This document shows, in pieces, positions 28,308 through 37,164 of a stretch of 64,000 bases of DNA (positions are counted from its first letter, which is position 1; every line of letters begins with the position of its first letter). This DNA is from Hymenobacter nitidus (lineage in GTDB: Bacteria > Bacteroidota > Bacteroidia > Cytophagales > Hymenobacteraceae), in NCBI RefSeq assembly GCF_020447315.1, contig NZ_JAJADQ010000005.1, positions 186,001 to 250,000 of the forward strand, in the 5' to 3' direction. Made by a program: the position numbers and the translations under genes. The notes beneath the pieces are model-generated. The model ran no database searches. It saw nothing but the letters and a program-made list of their open reading frames with translations, and was not told where the DNA came from.

Positions 28308-29378
28308 ATGATTGCTCTTGGTATTCTTCTGGTACTCGTGCTGCTGCTGGTCGTATTTGGCCTGCTGTTCCGTATCCAGATACTGACATCCATTTTCTCG
28401 GGCAGCTCTACGCGCGAGATTGGCACGAGTAACCGTGTTAACGCCATCCTGTTCATCCTATTCATGGTGATTGGGGGTGCTGCGTTTGCTTACTCCTTCA
28501 TTGAGAACTACGGCAAGATGAACCCGCCGATTGCGTCGGTTCACGGCTTTGCAATGGAGCGCCTGTTCTGGACGACGATGATCATCATCGGTATTGTATT
28601 CGTCCTAACCCACATTGCGCTGTTTGTGTACTCCTACAAGTATCAGCACAAAGAAGGTCGTCGCGCTTACTTCTTTCCCCACAACAACAAGATTGAAATC
28701 ATTTGGACGGTGATTCCGGCTATTGTAATGGCTGGTCTGGTATTCGCCGGTTGGAAAGAGTGGACCAAAATCACGGGTCCGGCTCCCAAAGACTCGGTTG
28801 TGCTGGAAGTAATGGGCAAGCAGTTCAACTGGCTTGTGCGTTACCCCGGCCGCGACCAGAAGCTGGGCGTGGTAAACTATCGGCTGATTGACGCTACCAA
28901 CGAGTTCGGTTTTGACCTCAGTGACAAAAGCGGTCTGGATGACTTTGTTGCCGGTGAGGTGCACGTTCCCAAAGGTCACCCCGTGCTGCTCAAGATTCGC
29001 TCACGTGATGTGCTGCACGCAGTATACATGCCGCACTTCCGCGTGCAGATGTACGCTGTGCCCGGTATGCCTACCAAGTTCTGGTTTACGCCAACCAAGA
29101 CGACTGACGAAATGCGTGCTCAGTTGGGCAATCCTAAGTTCAACTACGAGCTGGCCTGCAACCAGATCTGTGGTCGTGGTCACTTCGCTATGAAGCTGAA
29201 CATTATCGTGGACGAGCCAGACGACTACGTAGCTTGGTATGCGCAGCAAAAATCTTTCTCGGAGCAGAACCCTGATGTGCTGGCTACCTTCAAGCAGAAA
29301 TCAGATAAACTGGTAGAAACTGAAAACGCTTCGGCTGCTGCCGCTGTTGTTACTCCGGCTACCAAGGCCTCGCTCTAA
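28308..29378 (+). CDS. ctaC: Cytochrome c oxidase subunit II
   Basis: 356 residues. Carries the CuA centre that receives electrons from cytochrome c. Three N-terminal hydrophobic segments (about 1-25, 42-65, 84-108) are one more than typical. The cupredoxin domain has H in DVLHAVYMPHF (about 234-244) and the CuA loop CNQICGRGHFAM (about 285-296), with the two cysteines, glycine-histidine and methionine in the expected order. The Ala-rich C terminus has no fused heme motif, so the electron donor must be a separate cytochrome domain, plausibly ActE or the ActA N-terminal domain. Confidence 0.95.
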   Translation: MIALGILLVLVLLLVVFGLLFRIQILTSIFSGSSTREIGTSNRVNAILFILFMVIGGAAFAYSFIENYGKMNPPIASVHGFAMERLFWTTMIIIGIVFVLTHIALFVYSYKYQHKEGRRAYFFPHNNKIEIIWTVIPAIVMAGLVFAGWKEWTKITGPAPKDSVVLEVMGKQFNWLVRYPGRDQKLGVVNYRLIDATNEFGFDLSDKSGLDDFVAGEVHVPKGHPVLLKIRSRDVLHAVYMPHFRVQMYAVPGMPTKFWFTPTKTTDEMRAQLGNPKFNYELACNQICGRGHFAMKLNIIVDEPDDYVAWYAQQKSFSEQNPDVLATFKQKSDKLVETENASAAAAVVTPATKASL

Positions 29379-29404
29379 CTCTTATTTAACGCACGCTCTC
29401 TTTT

Positions 29405-31267
29405 ATGGCTGCTAATCTTCCTACTCACTCGCAAGTGCAGGGTGGCATCGGGGTAACCGAGCCAAGCACCACGCACGACGAGCACCTGCACCACGACGAG
29501 CACCATGATCAGCACTGGCTGTTCAAGTACGTCTTCAGCCAGGACCACAAAGTAATTGCCAAGCAATTCCTGATTACCGGTATCTTCTGGGCAATCATTG
29601 GTGGTACGCTCTCCAGCTTGTTCCGTCTTCAGCTCGGTTGGCCTGAGTCTACTTTCGAGTGGCTGTCGCCTTTCCTTGGTAAGTGGATTGAAGCGGGTAA
29701 GCTAAACCCCGAATTCTACTTGGCTCTGGTCACGATGCACGGTACCATCATGGTATTCTTCGTGCTGACGGCTGGTTTGTCGGGTACGTTCTCCAACTTC
29801 CTGATTCCGCTGCAGGTTGGTGCCCGCGACATGGCTTCGGGCTTTATGAACATGCTTTCTTACTGGTTTTTCTTTATCTCCAGTGTTATCATGTTCATCT
29901 CCCTGTTCATCGAGACGGGGCCAGCCGCTGCTGGCTGGACAATTTACCCGCCGCTGAGCGCCCTGCCCCAGGCTATTCCTGGTTCGGGCTTGGGCATGAC
30001 GCTGTGGCTGGTATCGATGGCCTTGTTCATCGTGTCGCAGCTGCTGGGTGGGGTGAACTACATTACCACGGTAATCAACCTGCGTACCCGCGGCATGTCA
30101 ATGTCGAAGCTGCCCCTGACCATCTGGGCCTTCTTCCTGACCGCTATTCTGGGTCTGCTGTCGTTTCCGGTTCTGTTCTCGGCGGCTTTGCTGCTGATCT
30201 TTGACCGCTCGTTTGGTACCTCATTCTTCCTGTCGGATATCTACATTGCCGGACAGGCACTGAATCACCAGGGTGGTAGCCCCATTCTGTTCCAGCACTT
30301 GTTCTGGTTCTTGGGTCACCCCGAAGTGTACATCGTTATCATGCCTGCCATGGGTATGGTATCCGAGATTCTGGCCACCAACGCCCGTAAGCCAATCTTT
30401 GGCTACCGCGCTATGATTGGCTCGCTGCTGGGTATTTCACTGCTGTCGTTCGTTGTGTGGGCTCACCACATGTTCGTAACCGGCATGAACCCCTTCCTCG
30501 GCTCGGTGTTCATGTTCCTGACGCTGATCATTGCCGTTCCATCGGCCGTGAAGACTTTCAACTGGCTGGCGACGCTGTGGCGCGGTAACATCCGCTTCAC
30601 CACGGCCATGCTGTTCTCGATTGGCTTCGTGTCGCTGTTCATCTCGGGTGGTCTGACCGGTATTATCCTCGGTAACGCCGCCATCGACATTCAGATGCAC
30701 AACACTTACTTCGTGGTAGCTCACTTCCACTTGGTAATGGGTAGCTCGGCCTTCTTTGGTCTGTTTGCCGGTGTGTACCACTGGTTCCCCAAGATGTTCG
30801 GCCGCATGCTCGACGAGAAACTGGGCTACATCCACTTTTGGTTGACGTTTATCGGTGTATACCTGGTGTTCATGCCAATGCACTATGTAGGTATTGCCGG
30901 TTTCCCCCGTCGTTACTACGCCTGGACTGGCTTCGACTCATTCAGCCAGTTTGCTGACCTGAACAAGTTTATCTCAGCTGCAGCTATTCTGGCCTTCTTC
31001 GGTCAGTTTATCTTCATCTTCAACTTCTTCTACAGCATCTTCCGTGGCCGTCGCGCTACCGAGAACCCCTGGAACTCGACGACGCTGGAGTGGACGACCC
31101 CAGTCGTGCCTGGTCATGGCAACTGGCCCGGCGAAATTCCCGCTGTGTACCGTTGGCCTTACGATTATAGCAAGCCCGGTGCCGCTGAGGATTTCATTCC
31201 GCAGAACGTGCCGTATTCGCAGACCCAGTCTTCGAATCTGCCCTACGAGCGTGACTCGGAAGACTAG
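29405..31267 (+). CDS. ctaD: Cytochrome c oxidase subunit I
   Basis: 620 residues, heme-copper oxidase catalytic subunit with about 12-13 membrane helices. Heme ligand histidine in TMHGTIMVFF (about 116). Proton-channel and active-site motif GHPEVYIVIMP (about 306-316), with the Glu and cross-linked His-Tyr of A1-type oxidases. CuB histidines in WAHHMFVTGMNP (about 354-356). Heme histidines in VVAHFHLVMGSS (about 440-442). It has a histidine-rich soluble N terminus (HDEHLHHDEHHDQHW). It follows subunit II by 26 bases and is followed by a hairpin terminator. Confidence 0.97.
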   Translation: MAANLPTHSQVQGGIGVTEPSTTHDEHLHHDEHHDQHWLFKYVFSQDHKVIAKQFLITGIFWAIIGGTLSSLFRLQLGWPESTFEWLSPFLGKWIEAGKLNPEFYLALVTMHGTIMVFFVLTAGLSGTFSNFLIPLQVGARDMASGFMNMLSYWFFFISSVIMFISLFIETGPAAAGWTIYPPLSALPQAIPGSGLGMTLWLVSMALFIVSQLLGGVNYITTVINLRTRGMSMSKLPLTIWAFFLTAILGLLSFPVLFSAALLLIFDRSFGTSFFLSDIYIAGQALNHQGGSPILFQHLFWFLGHPEVYIVIMPAMGMVSEILATNARKPIFGYRAMIGSLLGISLLSFVVWAHHMFVTGMNPFLGSVFMFLTLIIAVPSAVKTFNWLATLWRGNIRFTTAMLFSIGFVSLFISGGLTGIILGNAAIDIQMHNTYFVVAHFHLVMGSSAFFGLFAGVYHWFPKMFGRMLDEKLGYIHFWLTFIGVYLVFMPMHYVGIAGFPRRYYAWTGFDSFSQFADLNKFISAAAILAFFGQFIFIFNFFYSIFRGRRATENPWNSTTLEWTTPVVPGHGNWPGEIPAVYRWPYDYSKPGAAEDFIPQNVPYSQTQSSNLPYERDSED

Positions 31268-31286
31268 TCTTCTAAAAGCCATCTGA

Positions 31287-31320
31287 AACGGGCCGCTGTC
31301 AACACGGCGGCCCGTTTTTG
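31287..31320 (+). terminator. Terminator after oxidase subunit I
   Basis: Stem AACGGGCCGC / GCGGCCCGTT with a 10-base loop and a T5 run, 19 bases after the stop. It separates the structural oxidase genes from the heme A synthase gene. Confidence 0.85.
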
Positions 31321-31436
31321 TTTTCTCTAATGAGGAAATCCGGTACCGGAACCACCGGCCTGGGTTTCCTCATTTTGCATTCAGACAAACAGGGTTTTCA
31401 CTTGTTTATCTGGTAAGTAAAAGCACCACAATACGT

Positions 31437-32516
31437 ATGATAGTACCTGCCTTTGTGCGCCGCTTCCGGTTCATCGGGATAGTAACAGTAACGGCCGTTT
31501 ACCTGCTGATTCTGGTCGGAGGGATAGTACGCAGCACCGGCTCCGGCATGGGCTGCCCCGACTGGCCAAAATGCTTCGGAACCTGGGTTCCGCCCACTGC
31601 GGCCAGCCAGTTGCCTGCCAATTACAAGGAGATATACACCGCTCAGCGCGTGGCCAAGAACACCAAGCTTGCCACCACGCTCCAGCGTCTGGGCTTTAAG
31701 CAGGTGGCCAGCGAGATTTTCGCGCACCCGACGCAGTACATCGAAACCGACTTCAATGTCACCAAGACCTGGATTGAGTATGTAAACCGGCTGGTTGGGG
31801 CGCTGATTGGGGTCTTTGTCTTCCTCACCGTCGTGTTTGCCCTACCGTACTGGCGGCGCGACCGTACGGTATTCTGGCTAGCCTTCTGGTCGTTTCTGCT
31901 AACTGGCTTCCAAGGGTGGTTGGGCTCTTTGGTGGTTTCTACCAACCTGCTGCCCATCATGGTAACGATTCATATGGGGTTGGCCCTACTGATTGTGGCT
32001 ATGCTGATCTACGCTGTTATCCGCTCTCAGCGGGCTGATACCACAGTAGAGCCGGTACCGGCCATGCACAACCTGGCCCCCTGGCTGTGGCTTATCACCG
32101 TACTCACGTTCGTGCAGATTGTGCTGGGCACGCAGGTGCGGGAAGAGGTGGATATGGTATCTTTTACTGCTAACCACCTGAACCGGGCAGCGTGGGTTGA
32201 GCAGCTTGGGGCGGTATTCAAGTTTCACCGCACTTTCTCGGCCTTGCTGCTGCTACTGAATGCTTACGTGGCTTACCGGCTGTACAATCTGCCTTCGGGG
32301 CAGCTGCGCTACATGGCTAAGGTGAATATGGCCTTGATAGGGCTGGAAATTCTGGCGGGCATCATCCTGGCGTATTTTGCCCTGCCGGCCGCCGTGCAGC
32401 CAATTCACCTGACGCTGGCTACGGTTTTGTTTGGAACCCAGTTCCTGACCATCGTTTTGTATGGTCGGGCAACGAAATTCGAGCGGCAGGCCGCTTATCC
32501 GGGCGTTGTTGCGTAA
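31437..32516 (+). CDS. ctaA: Heme A synthase (COX15/CtaA)
   Basis: 359 residues, about eight membrane helices. Oxidises the heme O methyl group to formyl, giving heme A for the oxidase. Motifs are GGIVRSTGSGMGCPDWPKCFG (about 23-43), with the conserved cysteine pair, WIEYVNRLVGALIG (His replaced by Asn in the E-x-x-N-R motif), VTIHMGLAL and FKFHRTFSALL. The ~50-residue insertion after the first helix (about 45-100) is usual for Bacteroidota CtaA. The terminator upstream suggests its own promoter in the 169-base gap; only weak TTTG-type elements are seen there. Confidence 0.94.
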   Translation: MIVPAFVRRFRFIGIVTVTAVYLLILVGGIVRSTGSGMGCPDWPKCFGTWVPPTAASQLPANYKEIYTAQRVAKNTKLATTLQRLGFKQVASEIFAHPTQYIETDFNVTKTWIEYVNRLVGALIGVFVFLTVVFALPYWRRDRTVFWLAFWSFLLTGFQGWLGSLVVSTNLLPIMVTIHMGLALLIVAMLIYAVIRSQRADTTVEPVPAMHNLAPWLWLITVLTFVQIVLGTQVREEVDMVSFTANHLNRAAWVEQLGAVFKFHRTFSALLLLLNAYVAYRLYNLPSGQLRYMAKVNMALIGLEILAGIILAYFALPAAVQPIHLTLATVLFGTQFLTIVLYGRATKFERQAAYPGVVA

Positions 32517-32566
32517 CTTTGCGGCCCCGTTTGAGGCTGATCTGGCGGGAGTTTTGATTGCGTAGA

Positions 32567-33418
32567 ATGACGAAAGCCAAGGCCTATTTCCAGTTAATCA
32601 AATTCCGGCTGGCATTGACGGTGGCCTTTTCCAGCGCCATCGGCTATTTGCTGGGCGCCCAGGAGTTTGATTGGAGCCGGGCGCTGCTCGTGCTGCTGGG
32701 TGGCCTGGCCGTGACGGGCTCGGCGAATACCATTAACCAGATTCACGAGATTGAGCTCGACAAGCTGATGAAGCGTACGGCCAAGCGGCCGTTGCCAATG
32801 GGAGTACTGAGTCCCGCCGAAGCCTGGGTGTTTGCCATCGTTACGGGCGTCATCGGGCTCTTTATTCTCGGGTACTTTTTCAATACGCTCGCGGCGGCAC
32901 TTTCCTTGTTGTCGCTCATTCTCTACGGCTTTGTTTACACGCCGCTAAAGACTATTTCCCCCATTTGCGTGGCCGTAGGCGCCATTCCGGGTGGTATGCC
33001 GCCCTTGCTGGGCTGGGTAGCTGCTACCGGCTTTCTGGGTACTGAGGCCTGGGTGCTTTTTGGTATTCAATTCATGTGGCAGTTTCCGCACTTTTGGGCC
33101 ATTGCCTGGGTTTTAGATGAGGACTACAAGAAGGCCGGCTTCAAGATGCTACCTACCCCGGGGGGCAAGGACCTGCGGACGGCTTTCCAGATCATGACCT
33201 ACACGCTGCTGCTGATTCCGTTGAGCCTGCTGCCACTGGAACTAGGTATGGCGGGCAAAACCTCGGCCCTGATTGCCGTAGTCTGCGGTGTGCTGTTTCT
33301 AATGCAGACTTTTTACCTGATGCGGACCTGCTCCAAGAAAGCGGCCATGCGCATCATGTTCGGGTCGTTTCTGTACCTGCCAATCGTGCAGATTGCGCTG
33401 GTTTTCGACAAAATTTAA
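32567..33418 (+). CDS. ctaB: Protoheme IX farnesyltransferase (heme O synthase)
   Basis: 283 residues from ATG 32567; an upstream TTG at 32558 is less likely. UbiA-type membrane prenyltransferase that adds a farnesyl group to heme B. The first Asp-rich-type motif appears as NTINQIHEIELDKLMKRT (about 55-72) and the second as YKKAGFKMLP after DED (about 186-200). About seven to nine membrane helices. It lies between ctaA and the subunit III genes and is 10 bases from the next gene. Confidence 0.95.
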   Translation: MTKAKAYFQLIKFRLALTVAFSSAIGYLLGAQEFDWSRALLVLLGGLAVTGSANTINQIHEIELDKLMKRTAKRPLPMGVLSPAEAWVFAIVTGVIGLFILGYFFNTLAAALSLLSLILYGFVYTPLKTISPICVAVGAIPGGMPPLLGWVAATGFLGTEAWVLFGIQFMWQFPHFWAIAWVLDEDYKKAGFKMLPTPGGKDLRTAFQIMTYTLLLIPLSLLPLELGMAGKTSALIAVVCGVLFLMQTFYLMRTCSKKAAMRIMFGSFLYLPIVQIALVFDKI

Positions 33419-33427
33419 CGTTTCAGG

Positions 33428-34015
33428 ATGGCAACTTCCGAAATATTGCAAGACAAAGAAGCCGGTGCCGGAATGCACCCCAAGCGGCTTCTGCTGGTGT
33501 TGATGATGATCAGCATCTCCATGATTTTTGCTGCCTACACCAGCGCCTACATCGTCCGGCGCGAGGAAGGCAACTGGCTGGAGTTTGACCTGCCCGCCGG
33601 GCTGCTCTATACTTCAGTTATCATTGCCCTGAGCAGCCTCACAATGCAGTGGGCCTGGTTTTCGGCGCGCAAAGATGAAGTGCGTCGCGCGCAAATCGGT
33701 GTGGCCCTGACCTTTATCCTCGGCTTTGTCTTTCTGGTGGGTCAGTGGAACGTGTGGGGTGATTTGGTAGCCAACAAAATTCACTTCGGTGGCGTTGATG
33801 CAAATCCGTCGGGCTCGTTTCTGTATGTGCTGACCGGCGTACACGGTTTTCACTTAATTACGGGCCTCATTTTTCTGCTCATCGTATTGCGTAAAAGCCT
33901 GAACTACCAGGTACATTCCCGCCAGATGCTCTCCATTGGCAATGCCACAATCTACTGGCACTTCCTCGGCGCGCTTTGGTTGTACCTGTATTTGTTCCTA
34001 CTTTTGAACCACTGA
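33428..34015 (+). CDS. Cytochrome c oxidase subunit III-type protein (short copy)
   Basis: 195 residues, five membrane helices, COX3-like fold. Typical residues are GMHPKRLLLVLMMISISMIFAAYTSAY near the N terminus, LTGVHGFHLITGLIFL (about 137-152) and NATIYWHFLGALWLYLYLFL near the end. It is shorter than the following COX3 gene and probably forms a heteromeric pair with it. It starts 10 bases after ctaB. Confidence 0.9.
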   Translation: MATSEILQDKEAGAGMHPKRLLLVLMMISISMIFAAYTSAYIVRREEGNWLEFDLPAGLLYTSVIIALSSLTMQWAWFSARKDEVRRAQIGVALTFILGFVFLVGQWNVWGDLVANKIHFGGVDANPSGSFLYVLTGVHGFHLITGLIFLLIVLRKSLNYQVHSRQMLSIGNATIYWHFLGALWLYLYLFLLLNH

Positions 34016-34037
34016 TTTCGTTTTTACTTCGCTCGTT

Positions 34038-34811
34038 ATGTCCACCACCTCCACGACGCAGACGCTTCACAACAACGCCTCCATCGAGCGGCCCCGCTCC
34101 GGGACCTGGGATGGCGGCAACGAACCCTTCAAGGCTAGCTATGGCAAGCTGATGATGTGGTTCTTCCTGCTGTCGGATGCCTTCACGTTTGCCGCCTTCC
34201 TGACAACCTACGGGTTGATGCGCCACCGCCACCTGGCGTTCACCGGCGACCACAAGGATTTTGTGTTCTCCACGGCCTACTGGCCCATTCCGGATAAGGT
34301 ATTCAACTCCTTCCCCGGTCTGCACGGCATGGACCTGCCACTGGCTTTCGTGGCGTTGATGACGATGATTCTCATCTTCAGCTCCGTGACGATGGTACTG
34401 GCCGTGGAAGCTGGTCACCGCATGGACAAGGCCGACGTGCAGAAGTGGCTGTTGTGGACGTTGCTCTTCGGCGCTACGTTCGTAAGCTGCCAGGCCTGGG
34501 AGTGGAGCCACTTTATTGCTGGCACCGACGAAGGCACCAAGATGCTGGACGGTACGATTTTCCACGGCGCCAACCTGCAGATGAACCAGTACGGCCCGGT
34601 GCTGTTTGCCGACCTGTTCTTCTTTATTACCGGTTTCCACGGCACGCACGTATTCAGTGGGCTGGTGCTACTGACCTACTGTTTCATTGCCACCACCAAC
34701 GGTACCTTCGAAAAGCGTGGCCACTACGAGATGGTAGAAAAAGTAGGTTTGTACTGGCACTTTGTAGACTTGGTGTGGGTATTCGTCTTTACCTTCTTCT
34801 ACCTCGTTTAA
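34038..34811 (+). CDS. ctaE: Cytochrome c oxidase subunit III
   Basis: 257 residues with about five to six helices. COX3 landmarks are LMMWFFLLSDAFTFAAFLTTY (about 36-56), QAWEWSHFIAGT (about 154-165), FFFITGFHGTHVFSGLVLL (about 197-215) and GLYWHFVDLVWVFVFTFFYLV at the C terminus. Second of two tandem subunit III-type genes, 22 bases after the first. Confidence 0.95.
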   Translation: MSTTSTTQTLHNNASIERPRSGTWDGGNEPFKASYGKLMMWFFLLSDAFTFAAFLTTYGLMRHRHLAFTGDHKDFVFSTAYWPIPDKVFNSFPGLHGMDLPLAFVALMTMILIFSSVTMVLAVEAGHRMDKADVQKWLLWTLLFGATFVSCQAWEWSHFIAGTDEGTKMLDGTIFHGANLQMNQYGPVLFADLFFFITGFHGTHVFSGLVLLTYCFIATTNGTFEKRGHYEMVEKVGLYWHFVDLVWVFVFTFFYLV

Positions 34812-34860
34812 TTACGAACCAGGTTCCGTCTCTTTTCTTCGCTTTTACTTCCCTACTCAT

Positions 34861-35202
34861 ATGGCTCATCACGCAACTGACCATACCCAGCCAACCGGTG
34901 AGATTCAAAAGCCCGTCACGGGCTGGATCTGGAAAACGTTCTTCGTTCTGGTTGGCATCACGGCCCTGGAATTTGCCGTTACCTTCATCATGGACCCCAG
35001 CACCCTGCGGAACTCGATTCTGATTGTGCTGACCATCTTCAAAGCCTTCTTCATCGTGGCCGAGTTTATGCACCTGAAGCATGAGACCAAAGGCCTGATC
35101 TGGACCATCCTGGTGCCCATGGCGCTGCTGGTCTGGCTGATGGTAGCCCTGATTACGGAGGGCTCGGCTATTGGCGAGGCCATCTACAATGCCTTTAAAT
35201 AA
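34861..35202 (+). CDS. Cytochrome c oxidase subunit IV family protein
   Basis: 113 residues with three membrane helices (about 22-42, 50-70, 80-100), matching the prokaryotic subunit IV (COX4_pro) family. MHLKHETKGLIWTIL sits between helices two and three. It supports oxidase assembly or stability. It lies between COX3 and the Sco gene, which starts 3 bases after its stop. Confidence 0.9.
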   Translation: MAHHATDHTQPTGEIQKPVTGWIWKTFFVLVGITALEFAVTFIMDPSTLRNSILIVLTIFKAFFIVAEFMHLKHETKGLIWTILVPMALLVWLMVALITEGSAIGEAIYNAFK

Positions 35203-35205
35203 GCA

Positions 35206-35880
35206 ATGCGGCCCAAGCAAACCCTGATTCTGGGCCTCATTCTACTCTTGCCGGTACTGGCGTTTTTGTTTCTCAAAACCTTCGGTACCAATCGTTTCGC
35301 GCTGCCAACTTACCTGCCCGAACGTGTCGACTCGACACAAGTAGGCGGGAAGTGGCAGCGCGATACTGTTTTTCATACCCTCGGTGACTTTAAGCTGCCT
35401 TCCCAGTCGGGGCGGGTCGTTAGTCAGCAGGACCTGAACGGGGGAGTGTATGTGGCCAGCTTTTTCTTTGCCACCTGCCCGGGGGCCTGCCCCCGCGTAA
35501 ACAGCCAACTGATGCGGGTGCAGGAGAAGTTTCGCAAGGAGCCCCGCGTAAAGCTCGTCTCCTACACCGTCGACCCCGAACACGACTCGGTTGCGGTGCT
35601 GGCGCGCTATGCCGAGCAGTACGGGGCCATTGCCGGCAAGTGGTTTTTCTTGACTGGCAACAAAGATGATTTGTACCGGTTAGCAACGGAGGAGTTTCGT
35701 CTGCCCGCTCCTTCGGGTGCGGCCCCCGGCATCGTCCACAGCCAGAATCTGTATCTGGTCGACCGGGACAAGCGGGTACGCGGTATTTACGACGGCACGA
35801 AGGCCAAGGAAGTAGAGCGCCTCATTACCGAAACCAGCATTCTGCTGTACAATTATGACCACGACAAGTCCGGTCGCTAA
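35206..35880 (+). CDS. SCO1/SenC family copper chaperone
   Basis: 224 residues. Membrane-anchored thioredoxin-fold protein that delivers copper to the CuA site of subunit II. N-terminal anchor helix (about 7-24). Copper motif CPGACP (about 88-93) with the C-x3-C cysteines, and the third ligand His in IVHSQNLYLVD (about 178-188). VDPEHDSVAVLARYAEQYG is a family signature. It follows the oxidase genes closely and its 3' end overlaps the DUF420 gene by 26 bases. Confidence 0.95.
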   Translation: MRPKQTLILGLILLLPVLAFLFLKTFGTNRFALPTYLPERVDSTQVGGKWQRDTVFHTLGDFKLPSQSGRVVSQQDLNGGVYVASFFFATCPGACPRVNSQLMRVQEKFRKEPRVKLVSYTVDPEHDSVAVLARYAEQYGAIAGKWFFLTGNKDDLYRLATEEFRLPAPSGAAPGIVHSQNLYLVDRDKRVRGIYDGTKAKEVERLITETSILLYNYDHDKSGR

Positions 35881-36409
35881 ACCTGGCAATAATGCCCGGA
35901 TCAAGACCATCATGATCATCCTGGGAGTGGCTATACCGGTGGTAGTAGCCATTCTGCATTTCTTCTCGAAGTCGTTTCATATTGCCGGCGCCCAGGTGAA
36001 GTTTCTGCCGACCGTAAATGCGGTGCTGAACTCTCTGACGGCGGTTTGCCTAGTGCTTGGGTACTATTTCATTCGTCAGAAACAGGTACTGAAGCACCGG
36101 GCCATGATGGGGACGGCCTTCTTGCTGGGCGCCTTGTTCCTGGTTTCCTACGTGGTGTATCATTCTCAGGTAGAGTCGACTAAGTTTGGCGGACAAGGCC
36201 TGATCAGGACCGTGTACTACTTCATCCTGATTTCCCATATCCTGCTGGCCGCCGTAACGGTGGGCCTGGTGCTGTTTACGCTGTACTATGCCCTGACCGA
36301 GCAGTTTGCCAAACACCGGGGCATTGCCCGCTGGACGTTCCCGATCTGGCTGTACGTGTCGGTAACGGGCGTGATTGTCTACTTCATGATTTCGCCGTAT
36401 TACACCTAG
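35855..36409 (+). CDS. DUF420 membrane protein
   Basis: 184 residues with five membrane helices. Family features are FLPTVNAVLNSLTAVCLVLGYYFIRQ (about 49-74), HRAMMGTAFLLGALFLVSYVVYH and ISHILLAAVTVGL with conserved histidines. DUF420 (CtaM-like) genes sit beside oxidase genes in many bacteria and CtaM is needed for oxidase maturation in Firmicutes. A similar assembly role here is inference. It overlaps the Sco gene by 26 bases. Confidence 0.9.
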   Translation: MTTTSPVAKPGNNARIKTIMIILGVAIPVVVAILHFFSKSFHIAGAQVKFLPTVNAVLNSLTAVCLVLGYYFIRQKQVLKHRAMMGTAFLLGALFLVSYVVYHSQVESTKFGGQGLIRTVYYFILISHILLAAVTVGLVLFTLYYALTEQFAKHRGIARWTFPIWLYVSVTGVIVYFMISPYYT

Positions 36410-36450
36410 GACGCGGGAAACTATTCCTCACCTGATTGGTTTTCAAAGAG

Positions 36451-36696
36451 ATGAAAAAGACTTTTGGAGCTGGATTGATTGCCCTGTTTGTGGCGGTGCT
36501 GCTGAGCCTGGCGCCCCTGGCTGCGCAGGCGCAGTGTACGATGTGCAAAACGCAGGTAGAAGCCGCACGCACTGAGAAGGATGCCTACGATACCTCGGGC
36601 CTGAACAAGGGCATCGTGTATCTGATGACGATTCCATATTTGCTCATTGGCACCGTAGGGTACTTCTGGTACCGCAACAGCCACAAAAAGAAGTAG
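36451..36696 (+). CDS. Small signal-peptide/CxxC membrane protein in oxidase cluster
   Basis: 81 residues from ATG 36451. A signal-like N terminus (ALFVAVLLSLAPLAAQAQ) is followed at once by CTMCKTQVEAA, a CxxC at the start of the mature part. A single membrane helix (about 50-72) and a lysine-rich tail follow. The layout places CTMC in the periplasm. Position after Sco and DUF420 suggests a metal or redox role in oxidase assembly; this is context inference. It overlaps the next gene by one base (TAGTG). Confidence 0.8.
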   Translation: MKKTFGAGLIALFVAVLLSLAPLAAQAQCTMCKTQVEAARTEKDAYDTSGLNKGIVYLMTIPYLLIGTVGYFWYRNSHKKK

Positions 36697-37076
36697 TGGC
36701 CGCCCCCACCTCGGCGGGTTGGGCCTTGTTGCAACTGAAGTGTCCGCGGTGCCACCGCGGACCGTTGTTTAAGTACTCAGCCCTAAGCCTGACCAAGTTC
36801 GACGCCATGTACGAGGCTTGTCCGGACTGCGGGCAGCACTACGAGCCGGAAGTCGGGTTTTACTGGGGCGCCATGTATGTCAGCTACGGCTTTTCCGTCG
36901 GCATTGTGGTGGTGGTAGGCATGCTGCTCTATTACCTGGCGCACGACCCACCGGTGTGGGTGTACGTCAGCTCGGTAGCCGGGGCCGTTCTGCTGCTGAC
37001 GCCTTTGCTGTTTCGCTACGCCCGCGCCGTGATGCTGTACTTTTTCGGGGGCATTCATTATGAGCCGCACCGCTAA
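36696..37076 (+). CDS. DUF983 family protein
   Basis: 126 residues with a GTG start overlapping the previous stop. Zinc-ribbon-like cysteines CPRCHRGPLF (about 15-24) and CPDCGQHYEPEVGFYWGAMYVSYG (about 41-64) are followed by two membrane helices. DUF983 proteins often accompany oxidase or heme genes in Alphaproteobacteria and Bacteroidota; function unproven. Last gene of the respiratory block, closed by a hairpin at 37120-37146. Confidence 0.9.
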   Translation: MAAPTSAGWALLQLKCPRCHRGPLFKYSALSLTKFDAMYEACPDCGQHYEPEVGFYWGAMYVSYGFSVGIVVVVGMLLYYLAHDPPVWVYVSSVAGAVLLLTPLLFRYARAVMLYFFGGIHYEPHR

Positions 37077-37119
37077 CGCTACCGGTTGGTAAACCCTGCC
37101 GGCTTGCTGCAGAAATAGG

Positions 37120-37146
37120 AAATGCCGCCGTTTGGCGGCATTTTTG
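37120..37146 (+). terminator. Terminator of the respiratory block
   Basis: Stem AAATGCCGCC / GGCGGCATTT with a GTTT loop and a T-run, 43 bases after the DUF983 stop. A TTG at 37132 that would open the next reading frame lies inside this hairpin and so is not a credible start. Confidence 0.85.
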
Positions 37147-37164
37147 TTTGGGCTGCCTCCCACT

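Noticed and set aside
37132..37164. TTG start for the kinase at 37132
   Set aside because: It lies inside the terminator hairpin at 37120-37146.
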